Shown piece by piece: positions 1-11,639 of a stretch of 64,000 nt of DNA (its first letter is position 1; each line of letters begins with the position of its first letter). The translations under genes and the position numbers were made by a program. The notes under the pieces were generated by a model. That model was not told the origin of the DNA. It did no database searches and saw nothing but the letters and a program-made list of their open reading frames with translations. Where the stretch lies: NCBI GenBank assembly GCA_027605045.1, contig JAQFWX010000016.1, positions 1,206,051 to 1,270,050 of the forward strand. The letters run 5' to 3'. The stretch comes from Phallus indusiatus. Lineage: Eukaryota; Basidiomycota; Agaricomycetes; Phallales; Phallaceae.

Positions 1-2853
1 TTGGGCAGCGGTGGCAGGGAGCACGCTCTAGCATGGAAACTTGCACAGTCTACACTCGTTGAAAAGGTCTACGTTGCACCCGGAAACGCAGGGACAAAAT
101 CAAACGACGATAAATTCGTAGCCGTTCCAATCCCAGTCACTGATTTTCGAAAATTGGTTGAATATGCCGTCCAAAACGAGGTTTGTTTCTCTTTAATGTA
201 TATTATTTTATCTTTCTGACGTTGATCTGTCGTGAAATAGGTTAACTTGGTCGTCGTAGGGCCCGAGCAACCGTTGGTGGATGGGATAGAACCATGGTTT
301 CGTAAAGGTGCGTGTCTACCTGCTGAGGGATTGCAAATATATTGTAACTTCATATCGAATAGTTGGAATACATTTCTTTGGACCATCTGCACGAGCTGCT
401 CAAATGGAAGGCTCCAAAGCATTCGCGAAAGAATTCATGCGAAGACATCAAATACCTACCGCGGCATACAAAGTCTTCTCCAAAAACCACTATGAAGAAG
501 CTTGTGACTACGTCAAAAAGTATCCTAAACCGATCGTCCTCAAAGCAGACGGGCTCGCGGCTGGGAAAGGTGTACTCATTCCGCAATCAAAAGAGGAGGC
601 TTTAGAGTATTTGAACCAGATTTTGGTTGATAGCGCATTTGGAACTGCAGGCGCGCTGTTCTCCCATCATCTTCATCCGCAAACACACTTATAAGCGAGT
701 TTAGGCGATGCGATTGTGATTGAAGATTACCTTACTGGACCTGAAGTTTCTGTCCTTGCATTTTCTGACGGCTACACCATCGTTCCCCTCCCAGCTGCTC
801 AAGATCACAAAAGGATAGGTGACGGCGACACGGGACCCAATACAGGTGGGATGGGTGCGTATGCTCCAGCTCCCATCGCAACACCAGAGATTATGCGACG
901 GATTGTCAAAGAAACATTACAACCAACAATTGACGGAATGAGACGGGAAGGTGCGCTTGCCATCTAATTAACTGCATTAAGTTTTCGTTTTGAATACTTT
1001 TATTGTGCAGGGTTTCCCTTTGTTGGGCTTCTTTTCACCGGTTTTATCATTACAGAAGACGGACCAAAGGTTCTCGAATATAACGTCCGTTTCGGTGATC
1101 CGGAAACTGAAGCCCTGATGTTATTGCTTGACGAAAGCACTGATCTGGCTGCTATAATGCTTGTCCGTAGTCACAGTTTCTCGCATTAATCAAAATAATC
1201 ACGAATCTTAGGCATGCGTTGAACGACGACTAGATGCGGTAACCATCAGAAATAGACCTGGTACCGCAGTATCTGTCGTCTTAGCTTCAGCAGGCTACCC
1301 CGGAAAATATGAAACCAAAAAGGTAATAACATTTCCCGCCGACGAAACCAGTAAGAATTCCATCCTACTATAATGTATTTCTGAAGTTCATATTAATTTA
1401 TTAGAGGATACTGTGATTTTCCACGCTGGTACAGCACAGTCGGGGAACGATGTCGTAACAGCCGGGGGTCGGGTGCTGGTCGTCACGGCCTACGGACCTA
1501 CCTTGCAAGAAGCACTATCTTGTGTATATGCAACTGTTGATCAAGTTCATTTTGACGGAAAAACGTATCGAAAAGACATTGCCCATAGGTTTGTAATACG
1601 TTGACTTTCTTAAAAAAGTTATCTTACTATTCTTTTCAATATTTTAGAGCTTTAACGGCTGCATCTTCAAAACAGTCACTAACATACGCTGATGCGGGTG
1701 TTTCTATTGATGCAGGGAACGATCTAGTCCGCGCAATTAAGCCTCTCATTCTGACTACAAAACGACCAGGGTCAGATGCCGAAATCGGTGGATTTGGTGG
1801 AGTTTTCGACTTGGCGCGAGCAGAATACAAAGATCCGGTATTAGTCAGTGGTACCGACGGTGTTGGTACCAAGCTTCGTGTTGCTATGGATGTGGGCAAG
1901 CATGATACAGTTGGTACGCCTCTCTACTCTCAGCGTAGATCGCAAGTCCCTAGTTCCTTTCGTTAACGATTTTTTTTCAAGGGATCGATCTTGTTGCGAT
2001 GTCGGTAAACGACTTGATCGTGCAGGGAGCTGAGCCTCTATATTTCTTAGACTACTACGCTTGTGGGAAGTTGAGTGTGAATCTTGCTAAAAGCGTGGTC
2101 TCTGGGATTGTAGAAGGATGCAAAGAATCAGGTTGTGCTCTTATCGGAGGCGAAACCGCGGAGATGCCTGGAATGTACGCAAATGGTATGTTCATATTTC
2201 TTTGGAAAATCATCCGCATGATCCCTGTATGGCATATAGACGACTATGATCTAGCGGGTTTCGCAGTCGGAGCTGTGGAGCGGGACAGAATTCTTCCTCT
2301 TACAGATGCAATTGAGCTGGGTGATGTACTCATAGGTATTCCTTCATCGGGACTTCATTCAAATGGGTTTTCCCTGGTCCGTAAAATCCTTGCACAGTCT
2401 TCTTGGTCATACGCTTCTTTCGCTCCTTGGAACACTTCCCGAACATTGGGCGAAGAATTTCTTATCCCGACACGTCTATATCCCAAACTGATCCTTCATC
2501 TTTTACTCACCCTCCCACATGGTGATATCAAAGGAATCGTGAACATAACAGGGGGAGGATTCACAGAAAACATACCTCGCGTCCTCCCTCGCACCATGGG
2601 TGTCGAGATTGAGCTAGGTTCATGGGTGTTGCCCCCCTTGTTCAATTGGCTACGCCGCGAAGGAGCGTTAAGCCAAGACGAAATGTGCAAGACGTTCAAT
2701 TGCGGGATTGGAATGGTATTGATCGTCTCACGAGACAAAGCAGAGACTGTGCGGAAAACTATGAGCGAATTTGGGGGTTATGGAGAGGGCATCGTGATGG
2801 GTAGAGTAATCTCTTCACCGGGTGTTGTATACTCTTCAGGTTTTTTGGTTTGA
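1..2853 (+). CDS. ADE5,7: bifunctional phosphoribosylamine-glycine ligase / AIR synthase (5' end cut off)
   Basis: Makes glycinamide ribonucleotide (GARS domain) and aminoimidazole ribonucleotide (AIRS domain), steps 2 and 5 of cytosolic de novo purine synthesis. The window opens inside the N-terminal GSGGREHA motif, so only a few residues and the start codon are missing. Introns at 181-240 and 308-362 are clear, and others follow near 655-710, 950-1010, 1160-1212, 1350-1406, 1589-1647, 1913-1980 and 2186-2245. GARS marks: the [12 protein letters not shown] block, [12 protein letters not shown] (ATP-grasp) and GDPETEAL. The AIRS domain starts about 1680 with [12 protein letters not shown] and carries [20 protein letters not shown] and a glycine-rich [12 protein letters not shown] stretch. 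Order GARS then AIRS matches yeast Ade5,7, without the GART transformylase domain of animals. The exon join near 655-707 is ambiguous. Identity is very secure. Confidence 0.96.
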
Positions 2854-2931
2854 TCGTGTATCATAATTAAAAAAATACGATGCATATAATCAATAACAAT
2901 CAATAACAACACATTATCCGCCCAGGTTAAA

Positions 2932-4509
2932 TTATAAACTGTTGATCCCATGTATCATCTCCGATAGAGCATCGGTAATAATCCGGAGTCCCAAAAAATC
3001 AGTCCTAACCTGTCTCAACCACTCCTCAGGTATATTATCAAACTTCTCCAGCCGCAATTCTTTTAGCTTCCGAACCCGCAAAACTTCGGTGAACTTTTGA
3101 TCTGGGAACGGAGCTGCGACAAAATCGGGTCCGCGACGGTAGACCGGGTTTTCTCGATATCCTAGTTGATTGAGCCTGGGACACGCTTCTTCGTCAAGCA
3201 GTGCATCCAATACCATATCTAGGCCCGGATTACCGCCAGCTATAAATAAGGCGCGAAGGGATCTGGCGTTCCGGAGAATTTCTTTCAAATTCCAAGTGAT
3301 GGCGCCACCCGCCCATTGGGTGTTCTGATGCCTTATAAAAAGACATCGGATGTTAGGCATGAGGGAAAAACATTGCGCCAGGTAAAATGGGGCGTGCTGA
3401 GAGTCGATTAATTTAAGTCGCACCTCTCGGCCAGGATATGGATCGACTAGTTCGCCTTTCAGGTGAAGTGGGTAAAGAGACTGATGTAAATGATGTTTGA
3501 GGGGGAATATAAAATCCGTGTCAAGCCCGATAATTCTGAGTGGATTGAATGACCTTTCATCGATACAAAGAGAACGGAGACTCGCGTAATTGAATTGATC
3601 TGCAAAGTCGAGTAAATAATTTTCTCCGTTGATGGTGATGTCATAAAATTCTAGACTGGGCGAATCGAACCGAGAAAGAATGCCAGACCAACGAAAATCA
3701 TCGATCCAGACCTTGGTCAATTTTGGGAAAGAGAGGCCTGGAAATACGGACCATGACGTCAGGCCTACATTCTCGGTAGGTTCTACTAACGAAAATGCCA
3801 GTTCTAGGCTTTGTAAGGACGGACATTTTTGGAGAAAAGCGAAAACTTGTGCTTGAGAGTGAAGTGGAGAGCGATAGTAGTAATTCAATGCGATAGAAAG
3901 TGTTTGAAGGCGAGGGAATGATGGATAGGTTTGTGCCGTCAGGAGATAATCCAGCAAAGGAATTGGAATATTTAAACATCTGATATTCTCCGTAACGGAA
4001 AAACGTTCGAGGAGTGGAAAGTCAGGAAATGTAGGCGAGGGGTCTATGGTAAAGACCTTTAGAGAGGGGTATTCGAACTTTCCCATGAATTGGAACATGT
4101 TTTTGTCCAACCTGAGTGAACCGCTGAGCTTGAGATGTAGATTTCGAATCCGCCAATGATCACGAGTAATGAATGACTGCCATATTAGTCCTTTACGCGA
4201 TTCAACACTAAAATAGTTATTGAATGGAACGATGGCGGTCAGCTGAATGGCCTTTGAGCGTCTCAGGGTCTCAAGGAGAAGATCCTCGTATGACGATCCG
4301 AAGTCCGTGAGATTCCAAAATGTCGGATCGTTTTGAATAATGACCCGCCAGAGCCTGCATACCTTCATCAAATGAAGGTAGCGGTTCATCTTCAGAAGAC
4401 GATGATATGGACAGGTCAGTCCAAATATACGACATAGGAGTTCTTGAGGAAGTTTTGTGTTGATCAATGAATCGGTTCCGGAATTTGTTATAATTGAATG
4501 AGATTCCAT
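2932..4509 (-). CDS. F-box protein with leucine-rich C-terminal part
   Basis: One uninterrupted reading frame of 525 residues. Residues about 18-65 form an F-box-like helix set (LPQELLCRIFGL, then CRLWRVIIQNDPTFW), the usual Skp1-binding module of basidiomycete F-box proteins. The rest has irregular leucine-rich segments (for example LKVFTIDPS, LQSLELAF, LKELRLEKFDN) typical of these families. It is presumably a substrate-recognition subunit of an SCF ubiquitin ligase, but no substrate can be inferred. It is convergent with the purine gene, with 78 nt between the two stop codons. F-box families are large and fast-evolving in Agaricomycetes, so orthology is not implied. No introns are needed, unlike most neighbours. 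Confidence 0.82.
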   Translation of the reverse strand: MESHSIITNSGTDSLINTKLPQELLCRIFGLTCPYHRLLKMNRYLHLMKVCRLWRVIIQNDPTFWNLTDFGSSYEDLLLETLRRSKAIQLTAIVPFNNYFSVESRKGLIWQSFITRDHWRIRNLHLKLSGSLRLDKNMFQFMGKFEYPSLKVFTIDPSPTFPDFPLLERFSVTENIRCLNIPIPLLDYLLTAQTYPSFPRLQTLSIALNYYYRSPLHSQAQVFAFLQKCPSLQSLELAFSLVEPTENVGLTSWSVFPGLSFPKLTKVWIDDFRWSGILSRFDSPSLEFYDITINGENYLLDFADQFNYASLRSLCIDERSFNPLRIIGLDTDFIFPLKHHLHQSLYPLHLKGELVDPYPGREVRLKLIDSQHAPFYLAQCFSLMPNIRCLFIRHQNTQWAGGAITWNLKEILRNARSLRALFIAGGNPGLDMVLDALLDEEACPRLNQLGYRENPVYRRGPDFVAAPFPDQKFTEVLRVRKLKELRLEKFDNIPEEWLRQVRTDFLGLRIITDALSEMIHGINSL

Positions 4510-4777
4510 TTCCTGTTGCTTTTTGTGATCAGTTTGAGCTCATATCTCACTGCAGAGATGACGTACGTCCATGAGGGTACAAGTAAAGCCAGGGCCATGG
4601 TAAGCGAGTCTGGCTTCCGGAGGCAAACATTTGTCATGATCGGTAAATGAAATTTCTCATTGCACTGCTTAAGTACCTCGTGGCTATTGGCTTTTTGAGC
4701 GCAAAAGCATAATCAAACATAAATATATGGTCTGTAATGAAATTTGTATCTGCGTATCTGATAAGACATAGATCTAG

Positions 4778-5914
4778 CTAAATTCTTGTTATACTCCACA
4801 CATGGTGATAAGTCTTGATCGCTTGGAACGGTTGATTGTGGCCAAAACGTCTATCTCTTTCCACTACTTCAACTTTAATGGAGACTTGGTCAGGCTTAAA
4901 TGGTCCGTCTTTCCCAGTCCAAAGCTCCTCCCAGGTCGTGGGCGAATGTGCAAACGCTTTCTCTCCCCTGAAGGTGAGACGACCTTTGCCCAGTTTATCG
5001 TCGTCAGAATCTGAAGCACCCGTATGAGAACCGAATATGATAGACCCCGGTAGAGGAGAAAGCAAAGAAGCAAAGAGGAAGGCCAGTTGACGTTGCTTAT
5101 CTTCTTCAAACAGATGGAAAAAGGCGGCCGTGTAAATGACGGAGACGTGATGTTGGAGCGGTGTAAGGGAAGTTAACGACTTAAGTGGTGGAGGTTTATC
5201 TACGATTTCTGAGGGAGAACTGAGAGGGGGAACATCTTGACGGAGGAAACTTGGGTCAAAGATATCGCCTTGCAGAAATGGAACGGGATGTGCCTCTGGA
5301 GTTGTCTTGAAAAGTTTATGACCAATCTTCCAATAATCTGAAATGTGTTGAGTGAACCGTAGGTATAATTGTGGTTTAAAAGGTTTACCGGAGAACAGGT
5401 CAGATGCAAGCACATTGTCTTTGGGATAGCCATCTAGGATGGCTGCTCGAGAATCGCCTCCCACTAACGAGAGTCGTAAAGTCTGATACACCAAAAGCCA
5501 GTTTAATCGCTTACCACAGCACGGCAACTCCAGAAATATAGCACCCTCACGTTCTTTTCCCAGCTTGAGGGCGTGCTGATACGCGGGATGTTTAGTGATT
5601 CTAAATCTTATTTACAACGCCTCATCAGAATCCCTCTTCGTGTCAAGCACTGTCAACCGATGTAACAACTAAGTCACCTCACGAAGTGGAATGCACGAAT
5701 ACATGCATAGGGATAAACCTGTAACGATAACGATGATACAGATTGAGATCTGATGATCTGTCGAATGACATACAGAGTAAGCTTCCGACCGAACTTCTAT
5801 TACGTGTCGTTTCAACTCTTCATCATCTTGAATACCAACTATGGGTTTGAGTAGATTGACCTCTTCGGGCGAGAGGTTATACTCTATGTCTAATGGCGGT
5901 GCTTGGGCTGTCAT
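4778..5914 (-). CDS. AusD-like SAM-dependent methyltransferase, copy 1
   Basis: First of three tandem paralogues. The start at 5914 begins MTAQAPPLD, followed by a conserved IQDDEELKRH segment. After splicing, the exons give a YPYACIRAFHF segment, KHPAYQHALKLGKEREGAIF and then a CCVGGDSRAAILDGYP stretch, which is the glycine-rich SAM-binding loop of the family (Cys-Cys-x-Gly-x-Asp). C-terminal signatures are LTPLQHHVSVIYTAAFFHLF, LLSPLPGSIIFGSH, HSPTTWEELWTGKDG and a final HVWSITRI. All frames join through plausible 50-130 nt GT-AG introns, so the gene looks intact. Known relatives methylate carboxyls or hydroxyls in fungal (mero)terpenoid pathways; the substrate here is unknown. It is the most divergent of the three copies. 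Confidence 0.8.
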
Positions 5915-6380
5915 GGGCTGCTTATCTTAAAAGGGTCAGCCAAAATGGCCCTTGTCCAGCCTTTTAAACATGACTATGGGAAAAGAGATATTTCGACATT
6001 TTAAGTAACTCGGCCGGAGGTGAACGGCACCTATTTTAAGGGCGATGGTGCACGAGGACGAGAGAAAGCCAGATTTACGACTGCCTGTTTTGAGCAGTTC
6101 TAAAAATATTTCTTGTGAGGCACGTCTATGGAAGACGCCAAATTAAGAGCAGATCAAAATCCTTGCGAGACGAGTGGTCACATATTAACAATGCCATAAC
6201 TGAGGAACGGACCTGCAGGCATTTTGGAATCAAATCTCCCTGAAGCCGTTCTCAAACAAGTCTATTGATACTCACAACCAAACCAGATATTCATACAATT
6301 AAGCGATGATTCGAAATTTGCAGCACGTATCAAAAATTTAGTTCTTTATACCCTCATCCTTCTCGGCCACATCACGTGGA
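5915..6380. other. intergenic spacer between methyltransferase copies 1 and 2
   Basis: 466 bases holding the presumed promoter of copy 1 and the 3' flank of copy 2. No reading frame or RNA gene is convincing here. Confidence 0.6.
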
Positions 6381-7505
6381 TCAAATCCTCATGATACTCC
6401 ATGTATGGGTAAAGCCTCTATAAGCGTCTGGATCACCTTTGAAAAAATTAGGCCTTCTAATTTGGCCTATTTCAACTTCTATTGCAACCTGTTCAGGCTT
6501 AAAAGGACCATCCTTGCCGGTCCAAAGCTCTCTCCAAGTGGTGGGAGAGTGAGCAAACGCAGGATCCCCGTGACTCGTAAATCGCATCCTGCCGGATTTC
6601 TCTTCTTCGGCATCGGAAGCACCGACATGAAAACCAAAAATAATAGAGCCAGGAAGGGGAGAAAGTAAGGAAGCAAATAGATGAGCCAGTTGACGTTGCT
6701 TATCTTCATCGAACAAATGGAAAAACAGAGCAGTGTAGATAACGGAGACGTGGTGCTGCAAAGGCGTCAAGGAGCTTAAAGATGCAAGCGGAGGAGGAGA
6801 GTCGGTGACTTCCGAAGCTGTAGAAAGAGCAGGTACTCCAGGCTGTAGAAAATTTGCGTCGAATATGTCGCCGTGCAGAAATGGGACAGGATATGTCTCC
6901 TGTGTCGTTTTGAAGAGTTTATGACCAATAGTCCAGTAATCTAAGTGAAGAAATGCATGTCAGGAGTCTTCTTTCCTCCGCGCCGTCAAAACATACTGGC
7001 AACTATATCAGAGGCTATCACATTTTCCCTAGGATAACCGTCTGCAACAGCCACTCGAGAGTCGCCTCCGACTATGGAAAGTGGAGTAGATCAGAGTGTG
7101 TAACCGAGGAATTTGATTACACACCGCAACATGGAAGGTCGAGGAAAATTGCATTCTTGCGCTCTTGTCCAAGTTTGAGAACATATTGATACATAGGCTG
7201 TTTATAGATTCTGAGCCTAATCCCAAAGTCAAAACTTCTATGCAAAGACACCAGGACCTCAGTTTCGAGTTACCTCGCAAAATCAAATCTGTTTATGCAA
7301 ACGTAAGGCTGTGCCTATACAAGTTATAAGAAACATGAGGAAAGAATTTGAGTATGATACAGAAACGTACGGCGTAAGCTTCAGAGCGGATCTCTATCAA
7401 GTGCTGTTTGAGCTCTTCATCGTCTTGAATTCCTCCAATTACACGTTTCAACAAGCTGGCCTCTTCGGATGTGATGTTGTATTCTGCATCTGGCTCTTTA
7501 TCCAT
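6381..7505 (-). CDS. AusD-like SAM-dependent methyltransferase, copy 2
   Basis: Second tandem paralogue, closer to copy 3 than to copy 1. It starts at 7505 (MDKEPDAEYNITSEEASLL) and stops at 6381 after HTWSIMRI. Splicing across about 7311-7361 gives AQPYVCINRFDFAR, then IYKQPMYQYVLKLGQERK and FLDLPCC joined to VGGDSRVAVADGYP, the SAM-binding loop. Later blocks match the family: PVPFLHGDIFDANFL, LTPLQHHVSVIYTALFFHLF and FAHSPTTWRELWTGKDG. Compared with copies 1 and 3, the segment corresponding to Y-P-Y/C is altered to AQPYVC. No internal stop remains after splicing, so it is probably functional. It is likely a small-molecule O-methyltransferase of the fungal terpenoid-associated type; substrate unknown. 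Confidence 0.78.
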
Positions 7506-7616
7506 GATTGCTTATCGTGTGGCGAAAGAAAGATAGAAGATTTAGATAACATTTTGTAGATGCGAATTTAAGTTTGTGCCGCCAGTTGCAGAAAGTAGAT
7601 CGGCGCGAGAAAATGA

Positions 7617-7685
7617 GAAGCATTTCGGACTTGACGGTGTCTCGGCATTAAACTCGGCGGAACTGCCGGTTCTTAATGCTGACTT
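7617..7685. promoter_or_regulatory. conserved upstream block of methyltransferase copy 2
   Basis: About 110-180 bases upstream of the copy 2 start codon. It shares the pieces GAAGCATTTCGGA and GCCGGTTCTTAATGCTGACT with 9116-9173, upstream of copy 3 (there GCCGGTTCTCAATGCCGACT). It may be a retained regulatory element or simply duplicated DNA. Confidence 0.45.
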
Positions 7686-7904
7686 TATCCTTCCAGAACA
7701 GGTGGTCAGTAGATGTCATGAGGGACAGATAAACATTACAATCAAACTTTTTTTTGGAATCTCAGCCAATCGTGCATCAAGCTACTGATATTCACAGGCG
7801 GAAACATTTATTGGCCGTGTCTGGCACGCATGAACTGAGATCGGGAGTACGTATCAAGTCGTCGGAACTAGTCATACATATACTACTCATCTGCACCACA
7901 TGGG

Positions 7905-9030
7905 TTATATCCTTATTACACTCCACGTATGGAAATAGCCTTGATAAGCATCTGGGGAAACACCTTTAAGAACAATAACCCTTCTAGCTTTGTCTATTTC
8001 AACTTCCAACGCGACTTGTTCAGGCTTAAAAGGACCATCTTTGCCGGTCCAAAGCTCTCTCCAAGTAGTCGGAGAATGGGCGAACGCAGGCTTCAGGTTA
8101 CTTGTGGGCCGCATTCTGCCGAATTTATCCTCTTCGGTGTCGGATGCACCAATGTGAAAACCAAAAATAATAGAGCCAGGAAGAGGAGAAAGTAAGGAAG
8201 CGAATAGATGAGCCAGTTGACGTTGCTTGTCTTCATCAAATAGATGGAAGAATAGAGACGAGAAAATGACGGAAACGTGATGTTGCAACGGTGTCAAGGA
8301 GCGTAAAGATCCAAGTGGAGGAGGTGAATCTATGACATCCGAAGCCGTGGAAAGAGCAGGTACGCCAGGCTGAAGGAAGTTTGAGTCGAAAATGTCACCG
8401 TTGAGGAACGGGACAGGATACGTCTCCTGTGTCGTCTTGAAGAGCTTATGACCAACGGTCCAGTAACCTGAAAAAAAAGGTGAGAGATGAATGGAGATGA
8501 ATGTTGAGTCCACACTGAAGTTTTACCGGCAACTATATCAGAGGCTATGACATTTTCTCTAGGATAGCCATCTGCAACCGCCATTCGAGAGTCACCTCCG
8601 ACTACGGGTAGTAATTAGATCAGATCAGTATGTCAAAAAACCTAAACACACTGCAGCATGGAAGGTCTAAGAAAATCGCATTCTTGCATTCTTGACCAAG
8701 CTTGAGAACATGTTGGTATGCAGGGTGTTTAGAGATTCTAAGCCTAACTCCAAAGTCAAAACTTCTATCGTAAGATCCAGCACCCCAATCCTACGTCACC
8801 TCGCAAATTCAAATACATTGATACAGGGATAATTTTTTACCTAGACAGAGAATAAGTCAACGATGAGGAGGCTTGAAAGCGGAATAAAATACCGCGTATG
8901 CTTCAGAGCGGATTTGTATCAAATGTTGCTTGAGCTCTTCATCATCTTGAATCCCTCCAATTACGCGTTTCAACAACTTGGCCTCTTCGGGAGTAATGTT
9001 ATACTCAGCGTCTGGGAGTTTTTGAACCAT
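7905..9030 (-). CDS. AusD-like SAM-dependent methyltransferase, copy 3
   Basis: Third tandem paralogue. The start at 9030 reads MVQKLPDAEYNITPEEAKLL and the stop at 7905 follows HTWSVIRI. Exons join to give VKNYPCINVFEFAR, RISKHPAYQHVLKLGQ, FLDLPCC then a GGDSRMAVADGYP SAM loop, followed by VPFLNGDIFDSNFL and the shared LTPLQHHVSVIF and HSPTTWRELWTGKDG blocks. The reading frame is intact across about five introns. It is divergently oriented to the P450 at 9470, with a 439-base shared promoter region, which is the main reason to view the locus as a small biosynthetic unit. The reaction is presumed methyl transfer to a small-molecule oxygen; the substrate cannot be read from the sequence. Confidence 0.8.
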
Positions 9031-9469
9031 GCCTGCTTATCTCGTGGGGGTGAAAAGATTGGCATTTTTGTAGCTGTGAATTTGTGCAAGTTCGCGGTGG
9101 GTAGTTCGGAGAGTAGAAGCATTTCGGAGTGTCGGCACCGCCTTCGGCATAATGGCCGGTTCTCAATGCCGACTCTCTCAAACCCGCTACTCCTGATTCG
9201 CATGTGTAGACTTGAGATATAATCTCAACTTCTCATTCAAGCTTCAAGTTTCGTGAATTCAAACTTTTGTACGATACATGCACGCGCGATGACACCATTT
9301 GACTTTATCATTTTTTACTTTATGAGCGTGAGAATCGAATTGATTGACAAGACCGAGATGGCCGGCCAATGCTGTTCCTTCAAGCTTCAAACTTCGCTAC
9401 ATAGACACGCAGAACACGCCATCCAACCCATCCAACAGCTTGAACCTCTAACATCACACAACTCTTAAC
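9031..9469. promoter_or_regulatory. divergent promoter region between methyltransferase copy 3 and P450
   Basis: 439 bases between two outward-facing start codons. It contains the block at 9116-9173 shared with the promoter of methyltransferase copy 2. No gene is visible inside. Co-regulation of the two flanking genes is an inference from the arrangement. Confidence 0.5.
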
Positions 9470-11639
9470 ATGGCTCTGGATTTCGGTGCTGGTTTGTGTC
9501 GCTATTTATGTCATTGAAAGTAACAATACTTGACACAACATCATCTTAGAGATATGGCAAGCCTATCCCTCATCTGTAAAGTTAGGAGCGGTCGCTCTTG
9601 TTGCGCTGACTGTTGCGTCATTTCGAACTCGTGATCCTCTGGTGAGATTCGTTTGATTGGGTTCTTGCCTGATTTCTCACTGCCCGATTTTTTACAGGAG
9701 GATATTCCGAAAGCTCCAAACTCTACTACACTATGGTCATACGTTGATGGCTTTCTATTCATGTCCCGAGCTAGAGCGTTCATCTCAGATGGGTATAAAA
9801 AGGTGGGTGCAAACTTACACAGAAAGTGCTTATTGGCTAAATCAGACACAGTATAGCAAAGAAGGAATATTCCGGGTTCCGACTCCCATTGGATGGCTCA
9901 TCGTAGTTGCCGGGAAAAATTACATCGAAGAGTTACGCAGCAAAAGAGGAGAAGAGCTCTCTGCAGGCGAAGCTATGAGACAGGTTAGAGTTTCACGCGA
10001 CGTGTGGCGGATAATCGATGAAAAAAAAATGTTATTCTTAGGTTACATCAGGCAATTATACTTTCGGCGCAGAAATTTTCGACAAGCCGTATCATCAACC
10101 AATTATTCGCACCAAGCTTACCCGGAATATTGGCACCTTTTTTGACAATACCCGTGAAGAGATTATATTAACATGCAACGAATTACTTCCAACTGGTACG
10201 TTCTACGACTAATGTTATTGAAGTCAACATTAATCCAAAATATGATAAGACGCGAATTGGAAACCTGTAAAGATTCATCCAGTTTGCAAGATAATCGGTG
10301 GTCGAGCTGCCAATCGGTCATATGTCAACGATAATTCCATTTGCAAGTGTCTCCTGATTGGTCGTGCCCTCTCAATAACCAATTTCTTTAGATAGAGACC
10401 CAGGATATCTGAAAGTGGTGGTAGACTTCGCCAAAACTGCCAGTGAAGGTGGCATAACGTTGCGATTTCTCCCTAATTTTCTCAAACCGTAAGTGGCGAG
10501 ATTTGATACTATGCTACCAAAGATGTTAATTTTGACGATAGCGTTCTCGCTCCTTTTTTGACGAGTGTTCCGGCTTCTGTCAAAACTGCAACCCGTTATC
10601 TCTCAAGTACTATTGAAGACAGAATTCAGAAATTTGAAAAGTATGGTCCAGATTATCCTGATAAAGAAGTATATTTTTCTTTTCTTCCCCAATTTGTCAC
10701 GATATTAAACATTGCATCTATAGGAAGACGTTCTTTCATGGTTCATTGATCTCGTTGAAGATGAAGACCGCAATGTACGACACCTGGTTTTGTGTTTGCT
10801 CCATTTGAATGCAGCTGCGGTTGTTACATCTTCTCTGGTATGAGTTTGATATTACAGTTGAATGTGACTGTACTAATTAAAACCACAAAGTCTTTATATT
10901 TGATTTTATTCGCTCTCGCCTCCCATCCAGAATACATTGAACCTCTAAGGCAAGAAATAGAGTCAGTTGTAGGAGATCATGGATGGAGTAAAGTATCTAC
11001 GGGCCGTATGCGAAAGCTGGATAGCTTTATCATGGAAACTTTGCGGCATTATCCGCCTGCTGTTTGTAAGTCGATAAAACCATTTTAGTTTTGATTATCC
11101 TAACATGACTCTTCCCCAGTGACTAGTCCACGTCTAGCGACAGTCGACTACGTTTTCTCCACTGGGGTACGAGTGCCTAAGAATTCCTTGTTGACAGTTG
11201 TATCGTTGCCTCGACACATGGACGACGAAGTTTTCCCGCAAGCAGAGACTTTCGATGGATTCAGGTTTTGCAAATCCAATAATACAGATAATTCTGAAGA
11301 GGAAGAAAGAAATCTTGAATCAAAGTCGACTTTGACGAGTGCAACCTCCAAGCTCACGACGCTTTCCAATGATTATCTATTGTTCGGCATAGGCGAACAT
11401 GCTTGGTAAGTCTCTTGCTATTCGTTGTGGGTTATGAGTTGAATTTTACGTCTATGTGTATTAGTCCTGGTCGATTTTTCGCTGCCAACTTGCTTAAAAC
11501 CGCGATCAGTCATATACTCATGACCTACGATTTCAAACTTGATCCTGCTCATCCACCGACTGGCGGATACGGTACAGTTGATTACGTTGCCAATGCTCAA
11601 GACGTTTTGCTTTTTCGTAAACGCGAAGAAGTCGTATAG
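9470..11639 (+). CDS. cytochrome P450 monooxygenase
   Basis: Membrane-anchored fungal P450. The proposed start at 9470 (MALDFGAG) precedes a first intron, and the next exon supplies a hydrophobic anchor (VKLGAVALVALTVASF). Middle exons include FRVPTPIGWLIVVAGKNY and TLQAIYTFGAEIFDKPYH. The I-helix region reads LNAAAVVTSSL. The ExxR of helix K is in IMETLRHYPP, with a PERF-like FDGFRF. The heme loop FGIGEHACPGR is completed only by splicing the intron beginning at about 11406: the cysteine codon is split between exons. The stop is at 11637-11639. The closest named activities in this P450 group are terpenoid hydroxylases, but no substrate is assignable. It is divergent from three methyltransferases, consistent with a tailoring role in one pathway. 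Confidence 0.88.
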
